Source: Phaeosaccion multiseriatum
Lineage: Eukaryota; Ochrophyta, other classes
Direction of reading: 5' to 3'
Length of the DNA stretch: 64,000 nt
Assembly (NCBI GenBank): GCA_965112735.1
Contig: OZ218959.1
Location: forward strand, 2,480,001 to 2,544,000
Part shown: piece after piece, positions 10,428 to 23,799 of the stretch
Position numbering within the stretch: the stretch's first letter is position 1
How the letters are laid out: every line of letters starts with the position of its first letter
Translations under genes and position numbers: made by a program
The notes under the pieces: model-generated
The model's database searches: none
What the model was told of the DNA's origin: nothing
Seen by the model: the letters and a program-made list of their open reading frames with translations, nothing else

Positions 10428-12564
10428 TACTACGAAGTACATACGTAGACACATATTTGGAAACATACGCAGACACGTATGTAGACACATACGTACATAC
10501 GTAGACAGACACACATATAGACATGCACGTTGATACATCACGTCCGACACGCCTGGTTACCCATGCTGAATGCCCATTCTCGACCACATACCTGGTTATC
10601 CATTCTTGACTCATGAGGCCGAAGTTTCTCCGGACCGTGGTGCGAAACTCAGCGGGGTCCATGTACGACTTCTCGCCTGGGGTGGGGGTGGAGCAACAGG
10701 TTAGTCAGTCAGATGCTCAGTCAATCAGCCAGTCCGTTGTTCAGTCAGTCAGTCAGTCAGTCAGTTAGTCAGTTAGTCAGTTAGTTAGTTAGTTAGTTAG
10801 TTAGTCAGTCAGTTTTTATGAGTCAATCAGTAAGTTAATCAGTCAGTTAGTCAGCCGGTCGATCCGTGAAGTCAATCAGTCAGTCAGTCAGTCCGTCCGT
10901 CCGTCCGTGCGTCAGTCAGTCAGTCAATCGGTCAGTTAAGTCAGTCAAGCAGTCAGGAGAGGCCCGGAGGCGCGGAGGCGGGATGAGTATGAGGAGGGGG
11001 TCTTCCACCCTTTCGCCCTTTCGTGCTTCGCGCCAGTGCACTGTCGGCCGCACAAAGATATCCCCTACCGACCTGGCCCTTTAGAGACTTAGGGTCGATT
11101 GGTTGCCCTGTCTGTCAGTCAGTCAGTCAGTCAGTCAGTCAGTCAGTCAGTCAGTCAGTCAGTCAGTCAGTCAGTCAGTCAGTCAGTCAGTCAGTCAGTC
11201 AGTCAGTCAGTCAGTCAGTCAGTCAGTCAGTCAGTCAGTCAGTCTGTCTGTCTGTCTGTCTGTCTGTATAATCCTTCCTCCCTCCCTCCCTTTCCCACCC
11301 ACCTGCGATGCTCATGAACACCTGGAACAGGTCTTCCAGCTCCGCCGGGGAGAAGTTTGTCTACGACCGAGAAGAGAGAGGGACGGGCGGGGAAGGGCAG
11401 GGCAGAGGGCAAGGGCAGCACCAGCACAGGCCATTGGAAGTGGAGGGGGGGGGCAAGGAATCAAAGGTGGGAATCAAGCAAGCGAAGCCAAGCCAGGCCG
11501 CGAGAATCGAGCAAGTAGGTAGTAGGCGCTGGTGATTCCCCCGAGTAGCAGGCCGGGAGGCAGCCAACAGAGTCAAGGTCCAGAGAGACCACTCGGCCCG
11601 CGCCTCCCCCCTCCCCCTCCCGGGATGATCGACACGGGAGTCAGTCTCCAAGTTAGACGGGGGGACAGACAGCATTGTGGCTCTACAAGACTGTCTGCAC
11701 ATACGGACGGAGGAAATGGGCGCTAAGGACGGAGGAGATGGGCGCTGAGGCGGTTGTTATACACCCAACCCCATCCAACATCCCGACTGCATGCGGTGGT
11801 CAGCAGACAAGGCCTCTTGTCCCCCTCACTCACTCACTCACCCGCAGGCTCATATCTGCGACCACCTCATCCCAGTTATCTGGCAGCGGGTGGTGCGTCT
11901 TCTCCTCCCCTCCCCCACGAGGCTCTGTACTGCCTTCTTTCTCTTGTCCTCCGCCATCAGCGGCGCTCCCTCCCTCCGCCCCTGCTGCTGACTCCCCGCC
12001 TCCTCCTGCTGCTGCTACTGGTGGAGGAGGGGCTCGTCCGTCCACCCCTTGCTGGGAGCTTGCTTTGAAGTCGTTCTTTGCCCTTCCCAACAAGCTGTTC
12101 TTCCCTCTCACCGACCCGATGCTGGCGGTGGGTGCGAGGCTTTTCAACAGCCCTCCAGTGCTGCGGTGATTCTTCGTGCTGGTGCTGGCGCTGCTGCTCC
12201 GGCCACTGCTGGGAGAACCTCTCTTCCTGCTGGCCTGGGAGTTGCCGCTGTCCGTTGTGCCAAAGCGCCTACTGCTGCAGGACTGGGTAGGTTGTGGCGG
12301 TGCGTGCCTGCCGCCATAAATGAAGCTGGTGGTGGCTCTTCTGGGCCCGTCCTGCTCTGCGTCAACGGCCCCCCTACGCGAGCTGCTCGCTGCTTCTAGG
12401 AGAAGGCTGCGCGGAGTGTGCGCACGTCTGTAGATGACGGGGGCGCTCCCTGGTGGTGGTACTGGTGCGGCGGCAGCACCAGCTGCTGCTGCTGTTTTTC
12501 TGGCATTCGTCCACACGTGGCGAAAGGTGGGCTTCATTGTGAGGGTTAAATTTCGGAGGGCCAA
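6850..12564 (-). CDS. EF-hand/NAD kinase fusion protein
   Basis: Phosphorylates NAD to NADP. Ten exons join in phase to 654 residues: 12564-11842, 11360-11303, 10676-10592, 9897-9828, 9410-9242, 8872-8772, 8617-8392, 7987-7891, 7618-7387, 7053-6850. Residues 1-241 are low complexity with a basic, possibly mitochondrial start (MALRNLTLTMKPTFRHVW). An EF-hand follows: a degenerate first hand, then the loop DRNHSGTIDFPE at 295-306 with D, N, S, T, D, E at the Ca-binding positions. Its exit helix runs straight into the kinase N-terminus (LHWDDRPQRVAVVKK). The kinase has GGDGT (422-426), a GDGLIVATPSGSTAY segment and the usual C-terminus ending in RSIQK. The kinase identity is firm. The fusion rests on phase matches across exons 3-5. 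Introns are full of microsatellites. Calcium control of the kinase is inferred. Confidence 0.85.
7078..7345. repeat. Intronic GGGA, GGAA and GTGA tracts
   Basis: Lies in the last intron of the NAD kinase gene. On the coding strand this is a pyrimidine-rich tract leading to the acceptor at 7054. Other introns of the gene hold GGGGA (7660-7750), AGT/AGG triplets (8030-8205), a GGGGA pentamer array (8880-9035) and a GGTGT pentamer array (9440-9530). Confidence 0.9.
10070..10440. repeat. Intronic GGGA array followed by ACAT and ACAG arrays
   Basis: GGGA from about 10070 to 10235, then ACAT (10337-10395) and ACAG (10396-10428). All lie in the intron between exons 3 and 4 of the NAD kinase gene. 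Confidence 0.9.
10690..11265. repeat. Intronic CAGT/TTAG tetranucleotide arrays
   Basis: Degenerate CAGT, TTAG and CCGT repeats at 10690-10950 and a nearly perfect CAGT array at 11110-11243, ending in CTGT repeats. They lie in the intron between exons 2 and 3 of the NAD kinase gene. A further CAGT cluster lies at 12808-12930. Confidence 0.9.
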
Positions 12565-13940
12565 AGGCCTTCCGCTTTGTAGCTGAAGCTCTCTATGCTG
12601 CTGGCGCTGCGTGGGGCTCTCCTCGCAGGTGGTCTACGAAGGGGCTGGTGTCTTCGCAAGATATGTAACAACAAGCGAAACGCTGCCGGGCGTGGAGAAG
12701 TTTTATTGACATATGTATATATTCCCCATCCCCCCTCCCTCGACCCCTCGACCCCTAGAAAAACGCGGAGGAGGGAAAGTTGCCCGCGCGGGAGATGTGC
12801 CAGTCGCTCAGTCAGTCAGTCAGTCAGTCAGTCAGTCATAGTTTAGTGAATGACTTCGTCACTCAATCACTAGTCAGCCAGCCAGTCAGTCATCGACAGT
12901 CAGTCAGTCAGTCAGCCAGCCAGTCAGACAGTGTGACAGGCAGGGTCATGCCCCACACTAGCCTCTCTACGGAGATAGAGATCAATGCCGTACCTGCACG
13001 GGTTGTGGGAAAGCGTCTTAGCTACATAGAGTCGGGGGGGACCAAAGGTGTCAAAGTGAATTACGATATCCGTTTTTTTTTCTTTTCTTTTTCTCCTCCT
13101 TCCATATAATATTTCAGAGTGCATCAGCACCGCTGCTCCATCAGCCTACCTTCAGGTCAAGGGAGGCTCCCAGGGGCTTGCGGGCCCACTATCGCCCTAC
13201 ATTGTATATATCCCCGATCCTCTCCGCCTCTCCGAACGACAAAAAACGATTCTGTTAGGCGGGGAAAGAGCCTGTGAAATTATTCCTTTTTTTATGCTTA
13301 TAGACGGCAGCAAGGGCACGAGCAGCAACGACGCCATGCCGCTCTTGCTCTGCTAGACACACACACAAGTAGGCAGCATCCTTTCAGCAGCACCGTGCTG
13401 CCCTCTCTTCTGCATTCCATCGAGCAGAATGTCCAAGGAGCCTGGGACGCTTCCTGCATCCCCCGGGGGGTCGCGCTACCCCCCCCCCCCTTACATCCGC
13501 AAAACCACATTTTACTCAGCGTCTTCTCAACTCAACGCATTCCTCGTTTCTGGGTTCCTCTTCCATTCCACGCATGCTCCCTTAAGAGAGAGAGAGAGAG
13601 GTTCAAAGAGGAGATTGAGGTTGGTCAGGGGAGGATACCTCAGGTAGAGAGAGAGGGGCGGTGCGGAGGGGCGAGAGGAGAGGTGGTTCGCGTGGCGGCG
13701 TGGGACACGACCGATTTTTAGGTTCTGCGGGCAAACAGTCCACCGTCAAATCGTGGACCATAATTTTTCTACAGCGGGAGGAGCGCCCCAGGTTGACGCT
13801 CAGCAGCGACACCAGGAGCATCCAGGAGTCTCCATCATAGGTCCGTCCAACCAGCTCCATCCTCGCTCCAGCAGGGCGGATCTGGAGAGGCTCCCCGCAC
13901 GGAGAAACGAGAGGAAGAGAACGAAGAGGTCGAGGGTCGC
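12565..13940. other. Intergenic region between divergent NAD kinase and HSF genes
   Basis: Presumed shared upstream region of the minus-strand NAD kinase gene and the plus-strand HSF gene. It holds a CAGT repeat cluster (12808-12930) and a GA tract (13589-13602). I found no convincing exon, RNA gene or recognisable promoter element. Confidence 0.5.
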
Positions 13941-14519
13941 TTGGAGACGCTCTGCGTAGGTGGGCAAGTTATGGCTATAGAAGCTCTTCGGACCATGCCC
14001 GTGCCCTCTCCGGACTTCTTGAGCAGTGGTGGCAGCAGTAGAAGGGGGGGGGCGGGTGTAGAGTCCAGAGTCCCGGACACGGAAATGAGGGCAAGTGAGG
14101 CACGTGGGACCGGGGCTGCCGCTGAGCCCGTCTTGGTGAGGGCTGACGGCCGACGGGATGATCGGGATGAAGGGCCTCATCACAGCGGCACTTCTAGTGG
14201 GGATGCTGCTAGCAACGGCGCTCGACGCCAAGAGAAGGAGAAGCAGGAGGAGGAGGAGCAGGCGGAGGAGAAGGCGGAGGAACAGGAGCAGGAAGAAGAG
14301 GGGCAAGAGGAGGAGGGGAGGCAGGGGCAGGGGGCTAGACAATTGGGACCCAGCAGTCCTCGCGGAGGGCCCCGGGGAGAAGGCGCGGGGGGCGTAAAGA
14401 GGGACAGGAGCGGCACGAGCGGCAGCAGCACCAGAGCCGCCGGTGGTGCTGGAACCACCACCAGCAGCAGCAATGGAGCATTCCGCCCTCCTGCCCCGGA
14501 CCAGCTGCTGCACGAGATT

Positions 14520-14587
<68 letters not shown>

Positions 14588-14701
14588 GCAGCAGCAGGAC
14601 GAGCGCATGCACGAGGGAGGACACGCGTACTCGTCCCCTGACGCCCACGGGGACCACCTGTACGAGGAAACGCACCGGCAGTACCGCGAATCTCCCGACG
14701 T

Positions 14702-14735
<34 letters not shown>

Positions 14736-14755
14736 CAGGGGGAGATTCCACAGCC

Positions 14756-14795
<40 letters not shown>

Positions 14796-15910
14796 GCACA
14801 CGCCCGGCGAGCAGGAGGTATTGGCAGCGGCGGCAGCAGCAACAGCAGCAGAGGCAGCAGCAGCAGGGGGCGGGGCATTGGGGGAGGAGTCCGTGGTAGT
14901 GTCGGTCATCACCCTCCCCCCCCTCATGACAATATTCGTCAACACCCTCATCAGCATCATCATCAGCATCATCATCTCCCACGGGGGGCACCCGCAGGGC
15001 AACCCCCCCTGGATGCGTACGACCACCGGCCACCCGCCCATCAGGGAGGGGGCTCCTTTCTCGTGAAGCAAGAGGAGGAGGAAGTTCGCAGTGCGTCTGC
15101 TGGGGCTGGGGCGCTTCCTCCTGCGAGTGCGCTGCTCAACAGCAGTTCTGCAGTGCTGTCCGGCAACCGCATCACTCTCCACCCCACCTCTTCCACCTCT
15201 TCCCTGTCTCCCACCCTTCCTTCCTACGACGGCATGAGATACCAATCTCGCCGCCCGCCCTCTCCCCCCTCCGACACACGCAGCATGTACAACTACCCTG
15301 CACCACCTGTGACCTACACCTACCCCGGCCGCCTCTCCCACCCATCCGTCGCACCACACCACCCCGTCAGCACCAGCACCACCGGCAATCCGACCACCAC
15401 CACCACCACCACCACCACCACCACCCGCACCAACCTACACCACGAGTCAACGCACCCCTCCTACCCACTACCGGTCCCACACGAACCACCCCCCACAATG
15501 AGGCGCCCGCCGTTCCAACCACCATCATCATCGCCTCCTCCACCTCCACCCTCACCGACGTCATCATCCTCATCATCGTTGATGCATCGAGGAGTGCGGG
15601 AGGATCACCGGCGCCGAGACTCGCCTCCACCGGCCAAGAGGAGCAATGTCCCTTACGTGAAGCCTGACGTCTCGTCACACCGCTTTGGCGACGGCCCCGT
15701 AGATCACCACCACTACCCGCCCCTGCCTCAGCGGCAGCACCAGGGAGCTTCCCCGCCTCCTCCAGGTTCGGGATCGGGGGGCAGGCGTCAGTCGGGCAGC
15801 AGTGGAAGCATCGGCGGCAGCAGGCAGGGCGGTGGTGGCGGTGATGGGAGAGATGTGGCGTACCCCAAACTCAGTAGAAGGGATGAGAGAGGAGGCAGGA
15901 GCGGGAAAGA

Positions 15911-15945
<35 letters not shown>

Positions 15946-18900
15946 AAGGTGACAGAGGAGACCTTCACCCACATCATCAGCAGTGGCCCCCTCCCCCGAG
16001 AGGCGGGGGAGGGCATTCGGGAGAGTATGCTGCTGCCCACTACCCAAACTCGAGTGGCGGCGGGCGACGAGGTGCAGAGTACGAGCAAGGGCACCAACCC
16101 CCACGACCACCACTACACGCAACAGCAGCAACAGCAGCAGCAGCTACCTCCACATTCCCGCCCCACCACGCTCCTTACGACAGTCGTATGGCGGGGCAGC
16201 ACAACGGCAGCAACGGCACTAGCAGCAGCAGCCGAGAGGACCGTGGGGGACGTGGAGGAGGGCAAGGACGGCAAGGAGGGCACCCCCCTCCCACTTACGA
16301 CTACGCTGCTTCCGCGGCTGCTTCCGCGGCGGCTGCGACGGGGCCTCGCGCTGGCTCTCCTCCTCCGCCGTCGTCGGCACACAGCGCAGTGGGTGGCGGT
16401 GGCGGGCAGCAGCGCCTCAGGGGGGAGGGCGGCGGCAGCGGCGGCGGCGGCGGCAGCAGCAGCAGCAGCAGCAGCAGTAGCGGATATCCAGCCATCCCAC
16501 CACCAGCAGGGGGGCGGGGCAGTCCACCACCCTACGGTCGCCACGGCCCGTCTTCTGCGCTAGCCCAGGGGGGCAGCAAAAGCAGCAGCAGCAGCAGCAG
16601 CAGTAGCAGGGGGGGGGCAGGAGGCTACACGGCAGGGGCCAGCAGTAGCAGTAGCAGTAGCAGCATGGGTGGGAGGGACTCACGACCCGATGCACGCGTG
16701 GGACTTTCCCCTCCTCCTCCTCAGCAGTTGGTGCTACAGCAGCAGCACAAGCAGGCGCCGAAGGGCAGCGGCGGCAGTAAGCGAAAGCACCCTGACAGCA
16801 CCGGCAATGGCAATGGTAGGGGCAGTGGCGCTGAGGGTGGGAGTGGCAGTGGGAGGAGCGTTTCCATTGCGACCCAGGGCTATGGCAACGGGGAGGGAAA
16901 CATGGAGCGGGGAGGCGACAGTAAAGGCTCCGCTGCGAGGGGGGTTGGTGCTTCCGTGCCAACGCCTCATCGCGTTGCGCTGCCTGGCGTTTCGAGTGCA
17001 GGCAGTGGCCAAGGTCTGCCTGGGCTGCAGCAGCAGCGGCGGCGGCGAAAGGGCGAGGAGGGAGAGGAGGGAGAGGAGGAGAGAGGGAGGGAGGGGGAAG
17101 TGGATGTACAACCCCCACGTCGAACGGTCAATAGTGGCGTGCGCGTGGGCGGTGTCGCAGGCAGTGAGCATGGCCGCGTCATCGGCAGCGGCGTTCTCCC
17201 AGGGGTCGGGGGAGCCTCGATCACGCGCAGAGGAGCAGGCGGCAGTCCAGTAGGTGGTGGAGGAGGAGCAGCAGCAGCAGGAGGAGGAGGAGGAGGAGGA
17301 GGAGTAGCCGTCGCCACCAGGAGGAAGGGCCGCTTTCCGCAGGAGTTGTGCGCTTTTCTCCGCAAGTTGCAGAGCATTCTGGAGCAGGAGGATGCAGCCA
17401 TCATACAGTGGAACTCCGTCGATGGTGAGTGAGTGAGTAAATGGAGGGAGTGCGTGAGCGAGCGAGTGAGTGAGTGAGTGCATGTGCAAGGATGTAGACG
17501 GGGAGGCCCCAAGGGAGGTTTTTGTTGCCGGTTTTTTTGTTGACTGCCATCTTCCCCCCCCCTCACCACCACCACCGCCCCCAGAGTGTTTCTTCCTTTC
17601 GCGACCAACCTTGTTTCAACTACAACTCTGTTGTTGTTGTCCCTCCCGTGCTTGTTCGTTGGCTCTGGCATGTGCGCCTCCTTACACACCCACCCATCAC
17701 CTGCACCTGTACCGACCGCCGCTAATGTAACTGCTTGTCCTCGTGCCTCCTCCGTGTCTTCTGTTGCCTTCCCCCCTGGCGCCCCTTGCCCCCTTGCCCC
17801 TCTCTGCTGTCCTTCTCTGGGCTGGACTGTGGGCTCCTCTTGTGGTTGTGGACTCACAGGCTGCATCGTGGTGCACCAACCACACCGCCTGCAGGCGGAA
17901 GTGTTGGGCCTGTACTTTTCGCACAGCAAGTACAGCTCCTTCCTGCGCCAACTCAACTACTTTGGCTTCAAAAAGACGGAAGGGAAGGGCATGTACAGCC
18001 CGGGACAGTTTGTCAACGCGCAAGTGCTCGCCCAGATGGGATCGTGTAGGTGAGGGAGGGAGGGAGGGAGGGAGAGGGAGGGGGACACAGAGAGGAGAGA
18101 GAGAAGGAGGCGGAGATGAACCAGGAGGGAGAGGGAGGCGGAGAGAAGGCGTCCGAGGGAGGCTGGGAAGTGCCAAGTCTCATCGGAGGATAAGAGTGGA
18201 TGAGCAGGGAGGGAGGAGAGCTCATGACGGACGAATGAACTTGACTAGAGAAACGGGTGCACACAACAACACACACACACAACACACACACACACACACA
18301 AAGACACAAGTCGTCTCGTTTCGCTCCTTCCCTCTACACCACCATATCCATCTCCTGATCCCGAAACCTCTCCCCTCCCACCCGACACCTCCCCTCACGC
18401 CCTCAACCCCTCTGTTCACCCCCAACAAACAACAGGTCGTACGATTTACACGAGGTGATGCGGCTGGTGAAGCGGAGGAAGTGCAAGCGGAAGGACGGCA
18501 ATCAGAATCAGAATCAGAATCAGACTGTGACTGCTGTGAGTCTCCCGCCCCCGCCTGGGCACGCCCCTATACTCAGCAAGGTGAAGTCCAACACGAGCAG
18601 CACTTCCACAGATGGCACGAGCAGCAGCAGCCCCGGCGCCGTGACCCACGCTGGGGTGGTGCATCAGGGACTGGATCTCAACACACCAGACCATCCGCAG
18701 CTCCAGCATCAGTATCAGCAGCAGGACCACCACCTGCAGCCGCCCCACCCACAGCAGTTGGCGGTACAGAAGCAGCAGCAGCAGACGCAGCAGCAGCAGC
18801 AGCAGCAGACGCAGGCGCAGACGCAGGCGCAGGCGCAGACGCAGCAGCAGCAGCAGTTGGTGGTACAGCAGCTGCAAAGGGAGGTGGAGGAGCTCCGCCA

Positions 18901-19774
18901 CAACCAAAAACTCCACCAACAGCAACAGCAGCAGCAACAGCGGCGGCAGCAGCAGCACCACCAGCAGCAGCAGCACCATCACCACCAGTTTATGATGCAG
19001 CAGCAGCACCAGCACTCACGGTCGGGGGGACCCCCGATGCACGACTACCGCGAGCCTGGCCACCCCCACCATATGGACAGCTACGCTCCCTACCCCGGTC
19101 ACGGTCACCATCCGGACTACCCGCCCCCTCCCTTCCATGCTCCTACTGTGCTGGGGGGGCGTGACGGTTACGGTCCTCCTCCTCACAATAGAAATGGCAG
19201 CAGCAACCATCAACACCCGCACCCACACCCACACCAACACCATCTGCAACAACTCCGGCACCCGGGTATTCCTCTCCCTCACCCCAGCCACCCCCACTCA
19301 GGCTACGAGAGACCCCGCCTCAACCCCACTGTTGAGCGGTGGAGCGCGCCCTCGCACCCACCACCGCCGGCGGTGCGTACCCACAGCCCCTCCAGGAATG
19401 GGAACGGGAATGGGCACGAGGAGGACGAGGACGAGGATGAGGAGGTGCTGGTGGTTGATGATTCGGTGCTCGAGCGTAGCGGCAACCACAGCAACGCCAA
19501 AAGCGCATTGGGTGGTGGTGGCGGGCGGAGTGGTAAGGGGAGTCAACGGGCTGGGAATGGTAGTGGGGGTGGACGTGGAGGTGGGTGGAGCAGAGGGAGC
19601 CCCACCAGTAGAAGTGGCCGGAGTCGGGGCGAGGAGGGGGAGGGGGAAGATGGACGCGGCGACAGCCCCTCTTCGGACCGGAGCAACAACAACAGCAACA
19701 CCAGCCCCCAGCAGAGCCCGCTGAATCCAAACGCCGCGAAGCTCGCCGCGGAGGCGTTGCTCATGCTCTCCTGA
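13941..19774 (+). CDS. Heat-shock transcription factor family protein with very long N-terminus
   Basis: A nuclear DNA-binding regulator by family. Three exons (13941-17424, 17860-18049, 18436-19774) sum to 1,670 residues. The winged-helix HSF domain is split over exons 1 and 2: it starts FPQELCAFLRKLQSIL near residue 1132 and continues through YFSHSKYSSFLRQLNYFGF near 1180-1200. Most HSFs carry this domain close to the N-terminus. Here about 1,130 residues precede it, rich in poly-Gln (14520-14590, 14700-14790), Ser, Gly, Pro and His. After it come KRRKCKRKDG, more Gln-rich sequence containing a short coiled-coil-like stretch (VQQLQREVEELRHNQ), an acidic patch and a Ser/Gly-rich tail. Start codons at 13941 and 13971 are both possible. 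Intron 1 opens with GTGA repeats. Family assignment is firm; the target genes are unknown. Confidence 0.85.
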
Positions 19775-21219
<1,445 letters not shown>

Positions 21220-22710
21220 TCAGCAGCGCTCCAGCACGAAGATGGACTCCTCCTCCTTGGGCGCCCCCTCCCTCCTCCCGTAGAGCACTCGAAACTTGTC
21301 GTCCATGTATGTCATTTCCCAAATACGACGGTCCATTGAGCGGTCAAAAATCTGTTGTTTCGTGGGCACGCATGTCATTTGTTTGCGTTGGTGGTTGGTT
21401 TGGTTCTGTGGGGGCGTGTGTGTTTTGTTGTTGTGTTGTTGTTGGGTGTCGGCATGAACATGAATTGCACAGACACCACAAAGGAACAGGCGCCATGCAT
21501 ACATCTTCCAACCTTACCTTGCGCTGGAACTCGACGCCGTTGAACTGTGGAAAATGCGGGGCGGTCGTAGTAGTAGCAGTAGTTGCAGTAGTTGCAGCCA
21601 CCGCAGTAGCAGTTGGTGACAATACAGCAGTAGTAGTAGCGCCAAGACCGAACATCACACGAGGGCGATGTAGGGAACAGCACCAAAAGAGCGGAGCGGG
21701 GTGGGTGGGACGGAGGAGGCAAGCGGACAGGCGACCAAGTAGACAACGTGCTAGACTGGTAGGCAGTTGGCGACAATCCTCCCCCTCCCCCCCCCCCCCT
21801 GCCGCTGCTCATCCCTCCTGCGTGCGCGCTGTCTCTCTCCCTCTCTCTCTCTATCCGTCTCCCTCGAGGCGGAGGAAGCTTTGTGCTCTTCCAACCTTCC
21901 TTCCTTCCTTCCTTCCTTCCTTCCTTCTTCTCTCTCACCATGGCCGTCTTCACCCGCCCCGTCGACTATATACTACCCATCCCACATAGCACCTCCTCCC
22001 TCCCTCCTCCCTCCCTCCGCACCACTACTCCACTCCCCACTTGCCTTGTTGTAGACGAAGTCGAATTGTATGGCCCAATTTCGGTCATCCACTACCTCCA
22101 CATCAGCCTCCAGCGCGCCGCGCACCGCCCAAGAGGGGCCCAGCTCCAGCTCATTGAAAACTGGTGTAAGGGATGGGAAGACAAAACCAGTGCACACACA
22201 TATACATATAGCACGAGTGAGAAACAGATGGCAAGAGCATGACCACAAGAGTAGCCACAAAGCGGCAGCACTGTGTGGATCATTTCTCCCCCATGCCCCT
22301 CTGGCTGAGCATCTGTCGTTCTGTCTATCTTACTTCTGTCGCTTCGAATGCTTTGGAACACATCCGCCACGAAAGGCCCGATGCGCCCTGTGAGAGAAGC
22401 GAGCGAGACATGGTTAGATGGTGCGGGGATTGGGTGCAGTGAGTGAGAAACACATATCGATGAGAAGGCAAGTCGTCGCGACCGCGAGTGCGTCATAGCG
22501 CCGTTTGTCTAACTCTGTGTGCTTGTGCTTCTGTGCGTGAGTGAATAAGTGGTTGAGTGATGGGAGGAGGGAGGCTACGCCCCTTTCTTCGCCTCTTACC
22601 GCTGCTTGGGCCCGGCACTGTGGAGTAAAGCAATCTCCACCTCCCAAAAATGAGCGGGGACCTGGCAGGCTTGGGGGTTGGATTCAACTGCGCCAACAAG
22701 GGGAGTATAT

Positions 22711-22760
<50 letters not shown>

Positions 22761-23120
22761 CGTCAGACGTCGAGCAGAGCATGTCACACCGAGGAACAGA
22801 CATCTCCCCGTATCTGACTATAGATAGCCCTTTACCTTATTGAGCTGATTGGCCACCTCCTCGATCTCCGCCTTTTGCGCCGCCGATGCCTTGACTCCAT
22901 TGTCTGTACCTACACAAAGGGCCTTCAGCTGCTCCTTCAGATCCGTGGCTGCTGCTGTGCGAGGTACTGCCTTCGAACCAGAGAACCAGCCTTCCAGTGC
23001 GGTCCTGCCTCTCCTGTTGGCGGTGGTGGCAGGCGTCAGAGAGAAGGCACAACACGCAGGGAGGAGGAGGAGGAGAAGGATTGCATAGAGAAGCAGGGGC
23101 GATGTTGCAAGCGCCATCAT
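21220..23120 (-). CDS. Plastid lipid-associated protein (PAP/fibrillin family)
   Basis: A lipid-binding structural protein of plastoglobules or thylakoids by family. Six exons (23120-22836, 22687-22600, 22387-22334, 22160-22045, 21544-21518, 21351-21220) give 233 residues. It begins with a hydrophobic signal peptide followed by CCAFSLTP, the Ala-Phe context expected for ochrophyte plastid import. The PAP signature SPLIFGRWRLLYST lies in exon 2 and the C-terminus carries RIWEMTYMDDKFRVLYGRR. Exon 5 is only 27 bases (FNGVEFQRK). The intron after exon 4 starts with GCAAGT instead of GT, the usual non-canonical donor. The gene lies downstream, on the same strand, of an ABC1-kinase-like fragment. 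Family assignment rests on the WRLLYST region and overall layout. Confidence 0.82.
22711..22758. repeat. (GA)n microsatellite
   Basis: GA repeat inside the first intron of the PAP/fibrillin gene. On the coding strand it is a CT tract near the exon 2 acceptor. Confidence 0.95.
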
Positions 23121-23607
23121 TCTCAGGGGGAAAGGAGAGGGGAGGGGAAAGGAGAGGAGGAGAAAAAAAAGGATTGGTAGTACGCGCCGTCGCCAGGAAA
23201 AGATGTCGAAACGTCAAAGTCAAATTCAAATTGGAAACCTGGGAAAAACCGGGAAAACAAATGAATATTTTTACTTTAAGTACCCTTGCGAGGAGACACC
23301 ATTGCGAATGGCGGACTCTACAAAAATATCTTGACGCACGCACACACACCATGCTTTCACAGAAGGCAAAGCGAGAAAGGAAGAGAACTAAGGGGGGGGA
23401 TGGACTCCAAGATTTGTGACCCCATCCCCTCATCACCCACCCCCTCACCTTCGCCCCTTACCCTCGGTCGATCACCCCTCCCTCCCTTGCCCCGCTCTCT
23501 GTCTCCAATTCCTCTATTTTACCCCTCCATACGCTCTGCTTATGGCCGGCCAGCCAGCCTACCGGTTTCCAGCTTAGCTACGGGGAGAGAGAGAGATCGA
23601 GGTCGAC

Positions 23608-23799
23608 GTGAGGTGCGTGAGGTCGACGTTCATCGAAAATTGACAATACTCCCCGTGAGGTGCGTGAGGTCGACGTTCATCGAAAATTGACAATACTCCC
23701 CGTGAGGTGCGTGAGGTCGACGTTCATCGAAAATTGACAATACTCCCCGTGAGGTGCGTGAGGTCGACGTTCATCGAAAATGGACAATACATACTCCCC
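23608..23799. repeat. 47-bp tandem repeat, four copies
   Basis: Copies start at 23608, 23655, 23702 and 23749. The first three are identical over 47 bases. The last has one substitution and a four-base insertion. The array begins at the end of the ABC1-like exon, whose candidate donor (GTATGT, minus strand) lies in the last copy. There are no spacers, so it is not CRISPR-like. The 480 bases to its left, up to the PAP gene, show nothing I can support. Confidence 0.9.

Noticed and set aside
23608-23799. CRISPR-like array
   Set aside because: Copies are contiguous without spacers, and the window is eukaryotic nuclear DNA.
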